From Streptococcus macacae NCTC 11558 (lineage in GTDB: Bacteria; Bacillota; Bacilli; Lactobacillales; Streptococcaceae), in the NCBI RefSeq assembly GCF_000187995.2, contig NZ_AEUW02000001.1, positions 1,302,001 to 1,366,000 on the forward strand: 64,000 nt of DNA, given 5' to 3'. A program made the translations under genes and the position numbers. Below, piece after piece: positions 44,040 to 54,551 of the stretch. Under the pieces are notes generated by a model. It searched no databases. It had not been told where the DNA came from and was given only the letters and a program-made list of their open reading frames with translations. The stretch's first letter is position 1. Each line of letters begins with the position of its first letter.

Positions 44040-44585
44040 TTATTCTTTGGAAAGACTGCCTGCCTGTGTCTGTGTTTTAGCATAAATGGCTAAAAGGATT
44101 GTTCCGCCAACACCAATTGTCAGAGCATTTGAAACAGAAGCCACAAATCCTTGTACAAACAGATAAGACCAAGACTGCGCAAATTGAATTTTATCACCAA
44201 TAGGTGCAATCAAAGCATAGCCCACAAATACCGATACTGTCTGAGCTAGATTAAACCAAATAATATTTGGCAGCTTAAAAATTCCTTTTGAAATATCATA
44301 TTTTTGGCGTAAAAGTCCAATTCCCATGCCTACAATGCCGCTTCCCAAAATCCAAGCCCAAGATAAACTACCATATTGAATACTATCTTTAAGGGCATGA
44401 CCGATAAAACCAATCAGAAAGCCTGCTACAGGACCAAAAAGGGTTGAAAAGAGAGCCAAAACAGCATATTGAAGCTGAATGCTCGTATTTCCAAAAATAG
44501 GAATATTGACAAAAATACCAATGATAATAAAAAGGGCAGAGCCAATACCTGTTGCAACAACTGATTTAATAGAATTATTTTGCAT
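44040..44585 (-). CDS. ECF transporter substrate-binding S component (UPF0397)
   Basis: A 181-residue membrane protein with about five to six helices, starting IKSVVATGIGSALFIIIG and containing GPVAGFLIGFIGHALKD, matching the UPF0397/ECF S-component type. It sets substrate specificity; the substrate is not known from sequence. It lies between the SAM hydrolase and the ATPase genes, all one strand, so it is one operon. Confidence 0.85.
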   Translation of the reverse strand: MQNNSIKSVVATGIGSALFIIIGIFVNIPIFGNTSIQLQYAVLALFSTLFGPVAGFLIGFIGHALKDSIQYGSLSWAWILGSGIVGMGIGLLRQKYDISKGIFKLPNIIWFNLAQTVSVFVGYALIAPIGDKIQFAQSWSYLFVQGFVASVSNALTIGVGGTILLAIYAKTQTQAGSLSKE

Positions 44586-44615
44586 AATCGTTCTCCTTTA
44601 ACTTCTTCTTTAGCT

Positions 44616-45461
44616 TCAAGCCATTTTTCTAATCTCAATATGCCAATTAGAACCGACCCCTACATTATAAGCTTTAGCAAATGACCCTTGATTAATAGCA
44701 AGGCCAACTCGATAAAGCGAGTTGATATAAATAATGGGCTGCCCGATTCGAACATCGGCAAAGGATTTGCCATAAACAACTTGATTTTGGTAAACCAGCA
44801 TATCATTGTTATAAATAGTAATTTCGAAGCGTTCTCCAAAAACTGGCTTTAGTGAATAAAACTCATCACGTGTAATAGAAGTCCAAAGAGATCCAAAACG
44901 GACATCTAAGATATCCACTGCACCCCGAACAAAGTTTTCTTCAATAACTGTCTCAACTACTGGCAGTTCAATAATATCTTCAACAGCCAATTTGGGACCG
45001 ACTTCTGCAAAAGTAATATGATTGCTGGCCAGTTTGGCTCCGGTAAAAGCATAAACATCACGTCCATGAAAAGTATAAGACAGTTCTGTATTATTGCGGC
45101 GATTGGCAACTTCAGAAATCTCACGGACAGCTTTGATACCAATATGTTTTTTTATAAAAGAAAGTGTTCCATTATCAGGAGTAACAATATATTGACCCTT
45201 GTTTGTCAAAGCAACAACGCTTTTGCGTGCAGAGCCTACACCAGGATCTACAACAGAAACAAATGTTGTTCCTTCTGGCCAATATTCTACTGTTTGAAAA
45301 AGCCGGTAAGAAGCTTCAAAGATATTATAAGGAGTAATCTCATGGGTTAAATTGTGCACAATAAGAGTAGGATCTTCCTGCAAAGCTACTCCTGTCATAG
45401 CAGCTACCGCACCATCAACCAGTCCAAAATCTGACTGTAAAACTAATAATTTATTGCTCAT
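44616..45461 (-). CDS. S-adenosyl-L-methionine hydrolase (adenosine-forming), DUF62
   Basis: A 281-residue protein of the SAM hydroxide adenosyltransferase family: LQSDFGLVDGAVAAMTG, HNLTHEITPYN, VVDPGVGSARKSV and TPDNGTLSF are family motifs. It splits SAM into adenosine and methionine. First gene of the ECF operon; the extended -10 TGTTACAAT and AGAAAGG ribosome site precede it. Genomic linkage hints that the ECF system carries a nucleoside or methionine-related compound. Confidence 0.87.
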   Translation of the reverse strand: MSNKLLVLQSDFGLVDGAVAAMTGVALQEDPTLIVHNLTHEITPYNIFEASYRLFQTVEYWPEGTTFVSVVDPGVGSARKSVVALTNKGQYIVTPDNGTLSFIKKHIGIKAVREISEVANRRNNTELSYTFHGRDVYAFTGAKLASNHITFAEVGPKLAVEDIIELPVVETVIEENFVRGAVDILDVRFGSLWTSITRDEFYSLKPVFGERFEITIYNNDMLVYQNQVVYGKSFADVRIGQPIIYINSLYRVGLAINQGSFAKAYNVGVGSNWHIEIRKMA

Positions 45462-45779
45462 ACTTTCTGCCTTTCTCTATGATCAACACCCCATTGTAAC
45501 ATAAGAGGTATTCCTTTTAAATATCCTAAAAGAAATAAAAATAGAATAAGTCTTACTGATAAAAATTGACTGTCTTTCCTTCTTTTGCAAACATATAAAA
45601 AGAGCGGAGAAAATAAATTTTAAAACTTCTGCATTTTCTCCGCTGCTCCTTGCCTTTTAATGACTGTCTTAAATACTATTTTTATCGTTCATTTTCTTCA
45701 AAACACAACAGATACTTTTTGATTATCTGATAAACGGATATCAATAAAACTCAAAAATACTGTTTACTGACTTGATTGG
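45462..45779. other. Intergenic with met operon terminator
   Basis: It contains the SAM hydrolase promoter (TACAAT about 45495) and the terminator AGCGGAGAAAAT / ATTTTCTCCGCT at 45603-45644. No gene. Confidence 0.6.
45603..45644 (-). terminator. Methionine operon terminator
   Basis: 12-bp perfect stem, 18-nt loop, reverse-strand CTTTTT tail. Confidence 0.8.
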
Positions 45780-46472
45780 TCAGCGATGGCTAACTTTGCG
45801 AGTCAGCAGATCTCCAATAAACTGGATCGCAAAAATGAGAAGGACGATCAAAAGAGCTGCTACAAAAGTAATATCCATATTGAAATTATTAAAACCATAA
45901 GAAATAGCAACATTTCCCAGACCGCCTGCCCCAATAGCTCCTGCCATGGCAGTCTCTCCAACTAGCGAGATTAAAGTGACTGTTGATACACGAATCAAAT
46001 CTGGCAGACCTTCGCTAAGATAAACTTTTACAATATCCCAAAAAGTAGCGCCTGAGGCTTGTGCTGCCTCAATAACACCACGATCCAATTCAGAAAAAAC
46101 GACTTGAACCTGACGGGCAAAAAAAGGAAAAGTAGCAAATGACAGAGGTACCAATGCCGCTGTTGCTCCTAAATTTGTCTGCAGCAGCAAATAAGTCAGC
46201 GGTGCCAGTATGGCAACTAATATAATAAAAGGTATCGCACGAAAGATAGAAGTAATTTTATCAATAATCCAGCAAAGCTTTTTATTTTCAATAACACCAT
46301 CTGGCCCCATAAGTACCAATAAAAGACCAAAAAGAAGGCCAACGCTTCCTCCGATAATAAAAGGAAGGACCGTCATATAAAGTGTACTTAAAAAAGCCGT
46401 CAGCCACCCTGTATCTCCTGTAAGGCCTAGTTGATAAACGTTTGGCAGATAAGTTTGAATTAAATTCATCAT
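45780..46472 (-). CDS. metI: Methionine ABC transporter permease
   Basis: A 230-residue permease with five to six helices and the coupling loop [23 protein letters not shown] (about residues 142-165). It overlaps metN by 4 nt. With MetN and MetQ it imports methionine. Confidence 0.94.
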   Translation of the reverse strand: MMNLIQTYLPNVYQLGLTGDTGWLTAFLSTLYMTVLPFIIGGSVGLLFGLLLVLMGPDGVIENKKLCWIIDKITSIFRAIPFIILVAILAPLTYLLLQTNLGATAALVPLSFATFPFFARQVQVVFSELDRGVIEAAQASGATFWDIVKVYLSEGLPDLIRVSTVTLISLVGETAMAGAIGAGGLGNVAISYGFNNFNMDITFVAALLIVLLIFAIQFIGDLLTRKVSHR

Positions 46473-47536
46473 TTAGCTCCCTTCTTTAAAACTGTCACTT
46501 TGACATCTGAATTTTTCAAGTCACTGAGTGCCTGCTCTATGCTTGAGACTTCTCCGTCTAAAATAATTATCATTTCTCCCACAGGCGTACTTTCCAAAAT
46601 TTCAATGTTGCCATAAAGGATATTAGTTGTGACTTGATATTTTTTATAAAGGTCATTTAAAATGGGTTCATCCGTTGCTGAACCTGAATATTTTAGCTGC
46701 AAAAGAACTGAACCAGCCGATAAATTTTTAACAAAATCCTGCTCTTCAATTTTGGCTAAGGCTTCATCAATGCCGGTTGCTGTTTTGATAAAGTCTTTTG
46801 TTAGACTCTCCTTAGGATTGGAAAAGATATCCAAAACAGAACCCTCTTCGATCAAAGAGCCATCCTGCATTACCGCCACACGGTTGCAAATGTCTTTAAC
46901 AATTTGCATTTCATGTGTAATCATCACAATGGTTAAATTCAGTTTACGGTTAAGCTCCTGCAGAAGCGTTAAAATTTGTTTCGTTGTTTTAGGATCAAGA
47001 GCAGAAGTTGCTTCATCTGAAATTAAAATTTTAGGATCATTAGCCAGAGCACGCGCAATAGCGACACGCTGCTTTTGTCCTCCTGAAAGCTGAGCAGGAT
47101 AATTATCAGCTCGATCAGAAAGACCAACTAGCTCCAGCAGCTCAGATACCTTCTGATTTTTTTGATCGGCACTAAGATCAGAATGACGCAAGGCAAAAGC
47201 AATATTTTCACGGGCAGTCTTCTGAGCCATTAAGTTAAAATGCTGAAAAATCATACCAATATCACGGCGTTTTTGGCGCAACTCCTGATTGGACAGCTGA
47301 ACTGCGCCTTTTTCAAAAGTAACATCATTATCAATGGTAATTTTTCCTTCATTTGGAATCTGCAAAAGATTAATAACACGAACAAGCGTTGATTTCCCCG
47401 CTCCAGAATAACCTACAATACCATAGACATCTCCTTGTTTGATGCTAACACTGACATCTTTTACGGCCTCAATTGTATGCTTTTTTTGATGAAAAGTGAT
47501 CCCGATATGATCTAATTGGATAATAGCTTCATTCAT
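46469..47536 (-). CDS. metN: Methionine ABC transporter ATPase
   Basis: A 355-residue ATPase: Walker [18 protein letters not shown], Walker [13 protein letters not shown], and a C-terminal NIL (ACT-like) domain from about 260 that binds methionine for feedback inhibition. It overlaps the M20 gene by 8 nt. Confidence 0.95.
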   Translation of the reverse strand: MNEAIIQLDHIGITFHQKKHTIEAVKDVSVSIKQGDVYGIVGYSGAGKSTLVRVINLLQIPNEGKITIDNDVTFEKGAVQLSNQELRQKRRDIGMIFQHFNLMAQKTARENIAFALRHSDLSADQKNQKVSELLELVGLSDRADNYPAQLSGGQKQRVAIARALANDPKILISDEATSALDPKTTKQILTLLQELNRKLNLTIVMITHEMQIVKDICNRVAVMQDGSLIEEGSVLDIFSNPKESLTKDFIKTATGIDEALAKIEEQDFVKNLSAGSVLLQLKYSGSATDEPILNDLYKKYQVTTNILYGNIEILESTPVGEMIIILDGEVSSIEQALSDLKNSDVKVTVLKKGAK

Positions 47537-48902
47537 AACTTCTAATTAACTCCTTGATTAATTCAATATGCCTATAATAATCGGCCAAGCTGACATTTTC
47601 ATCGCCGCCATGATCCCGGCTGTGAGGATTACCAAGTCCAAAAGCCAGCATAGGTACCCCTAAAGCTTGATATACTGTATACATGGGTCCAGTCCCAGCA
47701 GCGGTTGGCAGCACTGAGACTCCTGCCTTATAAAAAGTTTTTGCCAAGTCAATAACATTTAAGATAGCTGGTGCGCTCATATCACTGCGGTAAGATTCTT
47801 CCCCCAGAGTAAAAGTCACTTTAACATGCTCAAAGCCATGCCTTCTGAGATGGGTGTTTATCTTATCAAAAACATAACGCGGACTGAGTCCTGGAACCAA
47901 GCGCATTTCCATTTTAGCACTGGCAGATGCTGGCAGAATGGTTTTAACCCCCTGTCCCTGATAGCCCGAGGAAATACCTTCAATGGATAAGGCAGGTTCA
48001 AAGAAATAAGTTTTAAGAAACTGCCGACGTTCTTTTTTTAATACCGGTAATTTAAGTCCATAGACCCTGCGCAAACCATCACTATTTTCAAGCGCAAATC
48101 TTTCTACAAGGTCTAACTCCCGTTCATTAGGAGCTAAAATCTTATCATAAATGCCATCTATCAAAATCTGGCCATCATCTGCACGCATACTAGAAATAGC
48201 ATTTAGCAGATACCAAGTTGCAGACTCCACTACAGCTCCGTATTTTGAATGAATATCAACTTCCGCACTGGAAACAGATAAATCAAAGGTAATAATTCCT
48301 TTATTGCCTCCTGTAATTTCCAACTGTCCTAAATTATTTTTAACCCCTTGCTCCCAAATAAGGAGTTCAGCGGGCAAGAGTCTCTCTGCATATTTTTCTA
48401 AATATTTTTCCAGGTCCGTGGAAGCTGACTCTTCTGCACCTTCTATAATAAAAGTAATATTAACAGGGAGCTCGCCAATTTCTCGGATATATTTGCGGAC
48501 AGCAGTTAAGCGTGCTGTGATATGCCCCTTATCATCATCTACTCCTCGACCGTACATATAGCCTTTACGTACAGTTAATTTAAAGGGATCGTCTGTCCAC
48601 AGCTGATCATTATCTGCTGGCACTGTATCATAATGATTGTAAAAAATAATGGTTTTTGCGTCAGGATTAGGACTCTTAAATTTTGCGATCACAAAAGGAG
48701 CCTTATAGGTTTCATCAATTGTAACTTCTGCACCAACATTTGCAAAAATTTCCCCTAAGTAAGCAGCAACATCTTGCAGACCGATCTGCTGTGCAAAAAT
48801 AGATTTTTTAGAAACCAAAGTTCGCAAAACTTCAAAATAATGCTGCGCTACTTCATCTTGTTTAAACTTAACAAGCTGTTCTTCTTCCGTTGAAAATGTC
48901 AT
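47529..48902 (-). CDS. M20 family metallopeptidase in the met operon
   Basis: A 457-residue zinc peptidase: metal ligands in [12 protein letters not shown] and [14 protein letters not shown], catalytic Glu in IEGAEESAS, and a dimerisation domain from about 200. Streptococci keep this gene between metQ and metN; it may release methionine from peptides or N-acyl forms. Start 48902 has GGGGAG close by; the four-codon longer reading uses that site as coding. Confidence 0.9.
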   Translation of the reverse strand: MTFSTEEEQLVKFKQDEVAQHYFEVLRTLVSKKSIFAQQIGLQDVAAYLGEIFANVGAEVTIDETYKAPFVIAKFKSPNPDAKTIIFYNHYDTVPADNDQLWTDDPFKLTVRKGYMYGRGVDDDKGHITARLTAVRKYIREIGELPVNITFIIEGAEESASTDLEKYLEKYAERLLPAELLIWEQGVKNNLGQLEITGGNKGIITFDLSVSSAEVDIHSKYGAVVESATWYLLNAISSMRADDGQILIDGIYDKILAPNERELDLVERFALENSDGLRRVYGLKLPVLKKERRQFLKTYFFEPALSIEGISSGYQGQGVKTILPASASAKMEMRLVPGLSPRYVFDKINTHLRRHGFEHVKVTFTLGEESYRSDMSAPAILNVIDLAKTFYKAGVSVLPTAAGTGPMYTVYQALGVPMLAFGLGNPHSRDHGGDENVSLADYYRHIELIKELIRSYE

Positions 48903-48964
48903 GTTTCTCCCCATTATAAATCAAAGGGCGCTTTGAACACGCCCTGATGTTTATTATGTTGTCA

Positions 48965-49807
48965 TTACCAAACAGGTTCATCCACACCTTTTGCTGTTTT
49001 TTCAATAACTTTCTTAACAGCATCTGTGTGATAGGCTTTAATTAACTTTTTGATTGTTGCAGCTTTTTTAGATTTTTTCCAATTTTTTTGTGCAGCAATA
49101 ATATTCACCCACTGTTTAGAATCGGCTGTTACCTTTTCTTTATAGAGAGAAGTCTTAAAGTCAAGTTTGGCAGGAACGGCATAGCTATTATTGACAACAG
49201 CTCCATCAACAGATGATAAATTGCGTGCTGTTTGGCTGGCATCAACTTCCTTGATATCTAAATCTTTAGGATTGGATTTAATATCTTTTTTGGTCGCCAA
49301 AGTATCTGCTGAAGATTTCAATTTAATCAAACCAGCAGCCTGAAGAAGGAAAAGAGCTCTGCTTTCATTGGTTGGATCATTGGGAATAGCGATTTGAGCG
49401 CCATCTGGAATTTCTTTAACATTTGTATATTTAGCCTTGCCGTTTTCAGTTCCTGGGAAAAGATTAACTGGACTGATATAGGTTTCAGCAGCCGTCACCA
49501 AATTGCCATGGTTCTTTTTGTTCCAGTCATTTAAGAAATTACGATGCTGAAAGGCATTGACGTCAACTTCACCATTTTTTAAAGCTTTATTAGGCTGAGA
49601 ATAATCTGTGAACTCTTTAAATTTCAATTTGATATTCTCTTTTTTAAGAAGTTCTGAAATTTTATCCCAACGTGCCTTATCTGATGATGTCATTGTCATA
49701 ACACCGACAGTCAATGTATTTTTATCGTTTTTTTGACCGCAGGCTGCAAGGAAAAATACCGCTGCAATAGCTAGTCCTAAAATTCCTAAATATTTCTTTA
49801 TTCTCAT
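48965..49807 (-). CDS. metQ: Methionine-binding lipoprotein
   Basis: A 280-residue NlpA-family lipoprotein: signal peptide with lipobox LAAC (Cys23), then the binding domain with SPVNLFPGT and IPNDPTNESRAL typical of MetQ. It delivers methionine to MetNI. First gene of the metQ-M20-metN-metI operon. AAAAGGAGAAAC lies before the ATG. Confidence 0.95.
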   Translation of the reverse strand: MRIKKYLGILGLAIAAVFFLAACGQKNDKNTLTVGVMTMTSSDKARWDKISELLKKENIKLKFKEFTDYSQPNKALKNGEVDVNAFQHRNFLNDWNKKNHGNLVTAAETYISPVNLFPGTENGKAKYTNVKEIPDGAQIAIPNDPTNESRALFLLQAAGLIKLKSSADTLATKKDIKSNPKDLDIKEVDASQTARNLSSVDGAVVNNSYAVPAKLDFKTSLYKEKVTADSKQWVNIIAAQKNWKKSKKAATIKKLIKAYHTDAVKKVIEKTAKGVDEPVW

Positions 49808-50144
49808 TGCTGTTTCTCCTTTTTAATTAAAGTAAATTCATTTTCTCATATTTCCTTCTAGCTATCAAATTGTTATTTCAAAGACAGCCTTATAGGTATT
49901 AGCTATAACCGTTTCAAGAGCGGGATCTACTGCAGCTACAATAAAAGGAGAGCAGAGTGAACGCATCTCCAAAAATTGGGCGTTTAGGTCCCTTTTTTGA
50001 AAGATCGTACAGAAAAAAGCTCTCCTTTTATCTGTCTTATATAGTCTGCCAAAAAAGCTAGAGCCTCTTTTCAACTTTAAAATGAGCAGTTGAAAAGGAC
50101 AATACTGAATTTCTCCTTTCTTTCTTGGTCAGAAATAAGCCCTA
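49808..50144. other. metQ leader region
   Basis: Reverse-strand promoter TTGAAA, 17 nt, TATAAG with TTATAGCTAATACCTATAA (49890-49908), a 6-bp inverted repeat in the spacer that resembles MetR/MtaR boxes. Further upstream, ATAAAAGGAGAGC (49941) pairs with 50019-50031 across 65 nt, perhaps the terminator of the upstream gene. No riboswitch recognised. Confidence 0.45.
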
Positions 50145-50951
50145 TTATTTGATATCCTTTTTATTAGGCAGATAGCTTCCGCCGAGGTATTTTTGTGACA
50201 GTTTTTCAAGCTTCCCATTATCATAAAGTTTCTTAATACGCTTATTAACATATTTTTGCAGATCTTTTTGATCCTGAGAGAAAATAAAGTAAATATATGG
50301 CTTTTGCGCAGAGCTAAGCTCAATTGTTTTGAGATTGTCTAAACCTTGCTGTTTAATGATTGTCTGAGCTGAAATCTTTTCAAAAATTTTAAAATCATAA
50401 CGGCCGTCGCTGACATTGCGAATCTGCTTAGATAAATCTTCATCTGTATAGTTTATCTTAACTTTATCTGATCCTGATTTTTTAGCATTAAATTTTTTCA
50501 GCAAAACTTCACTGGTATTACCAGCAACAACTTGTGTTGAGTGGCCTGCAATATCATCGTATGATTTAATGGCACTATTTTTTGGCACGATTAATACCAT
50601 AGGATTTGAGGCAGTTGGATTGGAGTAAAGGTACTTTTTAGCACGCTCCTTGGTATAGCTAATATTGTTTGCTCCGATTTGGAAACGGCCGCTATCAAGC
50701 CCTGAAAAGACACTTTTCCACTCTGTCTTTTTATATTCTACTTTATATTTATCAGAACCTTTGAAAACCTCTTTTGCTACTTCAATGTCATAACCTGTTA
50801 ATTTTCCGTCTTTTACAAAAGAAAAGGGATTCGTTGTTCCAACAGTTGTAAGAACAACTTTCTTTTTAGACGACTTTGAGCTGCAGGCGGTTAATAATAA
50901 TGTTGAGGCCAGCGCAACAGCACCGATTTTTAAAATGGTTTTTAATTTCAT
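50145..50951 (-). CDS. Amino-acid binding lipoprotein, orphan
   Basis: A 268-residue family-3 (polar amino acid/cystine) solute-binding lipoprotein: lipobox LLTAC (Cys23), GYDIEVAKEVF and NNISYTKERAKKYLYS are family features. No permease or ATPase gene is next to it, so it must share another transporter. The ribosome site is AGGAGGAAAG. A TATCAGCTGATA palindrome lies next to its promoter. Confidence 0.88.
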   Translation of the reverse strand: MKLKTILKIGAVALASTLLLTACSSKSSKKKVVLTTVGTTNPFSFVKDGKLTGYDIEVAKEVFKGSDKYKVEYKKTEWKSVFSGLDSGRFQIGANNISYTKERAKKYLYSNPTASNPMVLIVPKNSAIKSYDDIAGHSTQVVAGNTSEVLLKKFNAKKSGSDKVKINYTDEDLSKQIRNVSDGRYDFKIFEKISAQTIIKQQGLDNLKTIELSSAQKPYIYFIFSQDQKDLQKYVNKRIKKLYDNGKLEKLSQKYLGGSYLPNKKDIK

Positions 50952-51007
50952 AGCTTTCCTCCTAAACTTAACTATTTCTATCTTATCACTTATCGATAAC
51001 CTTGCCT

Positions 51008-51032
51008 ATTATATAATTTCTATCAGCTGATA
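51008..51032 (-). promoter_or_regulatory. Promoter and palindrome of the orphan lipoprotein gene
   Basis: TATAAT (51008-51013) with TATCAGCTGATA (51021-51032) at the -35 region. A LysR-type activator site is possible; the regulator is not identified. Confidence 0.4.
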
Positions 51033-51114
51033 ACTATTTTCTATCACATTTTAACTGAGTTTAAAAAGAAAAGAGCAGCTGAAACGATCCTAAAAGATCA
51101 TTTTCAGCCTACTC

Positions 51115-53616
51115 TTATTTGATGACAATGTTAACTAATTTATTTGGTACGGCAATCACTTTAACAATGGTCTTACCTGCTATTTCAGTCTGAATTTTGG
51201 TATCTTCCAAAGCTATTTTTTCAAGTTCTTCACGGCTAGTATCCTTGGGAACAAAGATTCTAGATCGAACCTTTCCTTTAATTTGCAAGACAATTTCAAC
51301 TTCGTTTTCAATCAGCTTGCTTTCATCATAAGATGGCCAAGATACATAAGAAATAGACTGATCAGACTGCGTCAGCTTCTGCCAAAGCTCCTCCGCTAAA
51401 TGCGGTGCAAATGGTGCCAGCAGCTGAACAAATCCTTTAGCATAGTCCGCAAAGATCTGCTCTTCTTTATTGGCTGCATTAACAAAAATCATCAGCTGCG
51501 AAATAGCTGTATTAAAACGCATAGCTTCTAAATGCTCAGTCACTGTCTTAACAGATTCATGATAAACCTTATCTAAATGGCCATTGTTTTCAGGAACAAA
51601 TTCTTTAGAAGTGATCAGGCGATAAACACGATCAAGAAATTTGCGGCTTCCTTCCAATCCCTCTTCAGACCAAGCTATTGAAGCATCTAAAGGCCCCATA
51701 AACATTTCATAAACACGAAGCGTATCTGCACCGTATTGTTCTATCACATCATCAGGATTTACAACATTCTTAAGTGATTTAGACATCTTAGCCGGTGCTT
51801 GCTCTAATTCTTCACCTGTCTCACTATGAAAGAAGGAAGAATCACGCTTTTCTACCTTATCTGTTGCAATGAGAGCTCCGCGGTGATCACGGTAGCTTGT
51901 CCCCAAAATCATACCTTGATTAAATAATTTTTGAAAAGGTTCTTTGGTTGGTACGATACCCAAATCATAAAGAAATTTATGCCAAAAACGTGCATAAAGC
52001 AGATGAAGAACCGCATGTTCAGCACCGCCGACATAAATATCCACCGGCAGCCATTGTTTGAGCAGCTCTTTATTGGCTAGTTCTGTCTTATTATGGGGAT
52101 CAATATAGCGAAGGAAATACCAGCTCGATCCTGCCCATTGAGGCATGGTATTTGTCTCACGGCGTCCTTTAACACCATCTTTTCGAGTCACTTCCAGCCA
52201 ATCTGTTAGATTAGCCAGCGGACTCTCTCCAGTACCAGAAGGCTTGATATCTCCCGTAACTGGTAAAACAAGCGGCAAGTCGCTTTCAGGGACAGCTGTT
52301 GAGGTCCCGTCTTCCCAATGAATAATCGGAATAGGCTCTCCCCAATAACGCTGACGGCTAAAGAGCCAATCACGCAAACGATAAGTCACCTTCTTACAGC
52401 CCACACCATGCGCCTCTAACCAAGAGATCATCTTCTCAATAGCCGCTTCTTTAGTGAGACCATTTAAGAAGTCTGAATTAATATGCGGTCCATCTTCTGT
52501 AAAAGCAGCTTCTGATACATTGCCTCCTTCTAAAACAGGAAGAATAGCAAGGTTGAACTGCTTAGCAAATTCCCAGTCTCGTTCATCATGTGCTGGTACA
52601 GCCATGATAGCCCCGGTCCCGTAACTAGCAAGAACATAATCTGCAATCCAAATTGGAATTTCTTTGCCATTGACAGGATTTATGGCATAACTGCCAGTCC
52701 AGACACCCGTTTTTTTCTTAGCCAGATCTGTACGTGCTAAATCTGATTTAAGACTGGCTTGATAGCGATAATCAGCTACAGCTTGAGCCTGTTCTTGGCT
52801 TGTAATAGCTTCCACCAGTTCATGCTCCGGAGCAAGAACGGCATAAGTTGCCCCAAAAAGCGTATCAGGACGAGTTGTAAAGACCGTGAAGGTCTTATCT
52901 GTATCTTTAACTTTAAAAGTCACATTAGCGCCGGTAGATTTGCCAATCCAGTTACGCTGCATATCTTTAATAGACTCTGGCCAATCAAGATCTTCTAAAT
53001 CTTCTAATAAACGTTCTGCATAGGCCGTTATTTTCAGCATCCACTGGCGCATAGGCTTGCGGACAACTGGATAGCCGCCGCGCTCTGAAGTCCCATCTGG
53101 CAGCACCTCTTCGTTAGCAATAGCTGTTCCTAGCTCTTCTACCCAGTTTACAGGGACTTCAGCCTCATAAGCTAAACCTTTTTCATAAAGCTTTGTAAAG
53201 ATCCATTGAGTCCATTTATAATAATCAGGATCTGTTGTATTAATTTCACGATCCCAGTCATAAGAAAAACCAAGAGATTTAATCTGGCGTTTAAAGGTTT
53301 CAATGTTTTTAGCTGTAAATTCAGCTGGGTCATTTCCCGTGTCCATAGCATACTGTTCAGCAGGTAAACCAAAAGCATCCCAACCCATGGGATGAAGGAC
53401 ATTATAGCCTTGAGCACGCTTAAAACGGCTAAGAATATCTGTTGCCGTATAGCCTTCTGGATGCCCTACATGAAGTCCAGCTCCTGAAGGATAAGGAAAC
53501 ATATCCAGGGCATAAAAATTTGGCTTTGAAGCATCTTCGCCAGTTTTAAAAGTCTTATTTTGATCCCAGAATTTCTGCCATTTTTCCTCAATTGCTTTGT
53601 GATTATAATAAACCAT
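51115..53616 (-). CDS. leuS: Leucyl-tRNA synthetase
   Basis: An 833-residue class I synthetase. HIGH-like HVGH in [16 protein letters not shown], connective editing domain (about 220-410) with [12 protein letters not shown], and KMSKS in KMSKSLKNV. The start at 53616 ([14 protein letters not shown]) has GGAG six nt upstream; a TTG-initiated reading at 53628 would use that site as coding. No T-box is visible in the short leader. Confidence 0.96.
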   Translation of the reverse strand: MVYYNHKAIEEKWQKFWDQNKTFKTGEDASKPNFYALDMFPYPSGAGLHVGHPEGYTATDILSRFKRAQGYNVLHPMGWDAFGLPAEQYAMDTGNDPAEFTAKNIETFKRQIKSLGFSYDWDREINTTDPDYYKWTQWIFTKLYEKGLAYEAEVPVNWVEELGTAIANEEVLPDGTSERGGYPVVRKPMRQWMLKITAYAERLLEDLEDLDWPESIKDMQRNWIGKSTGANVTFKVKDTDKTFTVFTTRPDTLFGATYAVLAPEHELVEAITSQEQAQAVADYRYQASLKSDLARTDLAKKKTGVWTGSYAINPVNGKEIPIWIADYVLASYGTGAIMAVPAHDERDWEFAKQFNLAILPVLEGGNVSEAAFTEDGPHINSDFLNGLTKEAAIEKMISWLEAHGVGCKKVTYRLRDWLFSRQRYWGEPIPIIHWEDGTSTAVPESDLPLVLPVTGDIKPSGTGESPLANLTDWLEVTRKDGVKGRRETNTMPQWAGSSWYFLRYIDPHNKTELANKELLKQWLPVDIYVGGAEHAVLHLLYARFWHKFLYDLGIVPTKEPFQKLFNQGMILGTSYRDHRGALIATDKVEKRDSSFFHSETGEELEQAPAKMSKSLKNVVNPDDVIEQYGADTLRVYEMFMGPLDASIAWSEEGLEGSRKFLDRVYRLITSKEFVPENNGHLDKVYHESVKTVTEHLEAMRFNTAISQLMIFVNAANKEEQIFADYAKGFVQLLAPFAPHLAEELWQKLTQSDQSISYVSWPSYDESKLIENEVEIVLQIKGKVRSRIFVPKDTSREELEKIALEDTKIQTEIAGKTIVKVIAVPNKLVNIVIK

Positions 53617-53948
53617 AGTATTCTCCAAAATATAGTATTGCTATTTTATTATAGCATTTTCAAAAGTGTTTTAAAACATGAAAAAATCACTGAGTTTTTC
53701 AGCAAAAAAGTAAAACGCAATCGTGATTTGGCAGACATCAATTTCCCTCGCACTCTTAATTTCAAGACTCTAACCTAAAAATCAAAAGACAAAAATAGCC
53801 ATCAACAGCAACTGCTAAACTAAAGCAGTCCATAAACAGTACAAGGGTTAAGCCTAAAACGAACAGCGTCAATCAGCCTATCCCAAAAGCTTTGCTGCTA
53901 CTAGCCTATATCGTTTTACTGAGATTTAGCCTCACTTCAATGATATAT
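53617..53948. other. Intergenic, nothing recognised
   Basis: The leuS promoter (TGCTATAAT about 53648) and about 280 bp with no gene or strong hairpin. Confidence 0.4.
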
Positions 53949-54551
53949 CTACTGCTTCTTAGAAACCTTATGGTAATTTTTCAAAAATTGCTCTGTAGAG
54001 TTGGGCAAGTTAACAGTTGAGCGATAAACATCAATGTCTTTAACAACTTTTTTTCTCTTGCCATTTTTAGTTTCTTCTGTATAAACGTCTTTGTAAACAT
54101 AGGTGCCCTTTTGCTTTACCAAAAGGGGTTCAGATGGATAAGCTGGACTTTTAATCTTTTCAATCTGTCTTTTGAAAATCTTCCTTTTTTTGACGTCCTT
54201 AACAGACTTAAAAGTAACAGTCGCTGACTTGAGCAGGCGAAAATAATACTTATTATTGTTCTTCTTGTAGGTTCCTTCCAAGAAGGTCAGCTCTGGATTG
54301 ACTTCATTGGGGTAATTGTCCATGCGTTCATCTTCCAGCTCATCTTCAGATTTATAATTGCTATCATTTATCAGCATGACCCATCGATGATTTTTTAACA
54401 ATTTAAAATTATCATAGCCTTCATAGGTCTGATTCAGTGCTATTTCTGAAACGGGCTGATTATAAAAACCAGACCATAAAAAATAAGCCAACCCGCCTGA
54501 TAGAGCAAGGACGAACAATCCTAGACTAATTTTTTTCATTCTTCTTGTCAT
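53949..54551 (-). CDS. Exported or membrane-anchored protein of unknown function
   Basis: A 200-residue protein with one N-terminal hydrophobic segment (about 8-26) and a lysine-rich extracellular domain (VKDVKKRKIFKRQIEKIKS...). Its start overlaps the upstream DUF3114-like gene by 26 nt, so the two are coupled. An alternative start at MKKISLG (54539) is possible. Function unknown. Confidence 0.65.
   Translation of the reverse strand: MTRRMKKISLGLFVLALSGGLAYFLWSGFYNQPVSEIALNQTYEGYDNFKLLKNHRWVMLINDSNYKSEDELEDERMDNYPNEVNPELTFLEGTYKKNNNKYYFRLLKSATVTFKSVKDVKKRKIFKRQIEKIKSPAYPSEPLLVKQKGTYVYKDVYTEETKNGKRKKVVKDIDVYRSTVNLPNSTEQFLKNYHKVSKKQ

Noticed and set aside
49865-50074. 69-residue reverse frame upstream of metQ
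   Set aside because: Covers the promoter, operator-like repeat and hairpin; no ribosome site or family.
53617-53700. T-box or other riboswitch before leuS
   Set aside because: The leader is short and lacks a GGNACCGCG-type T-box.
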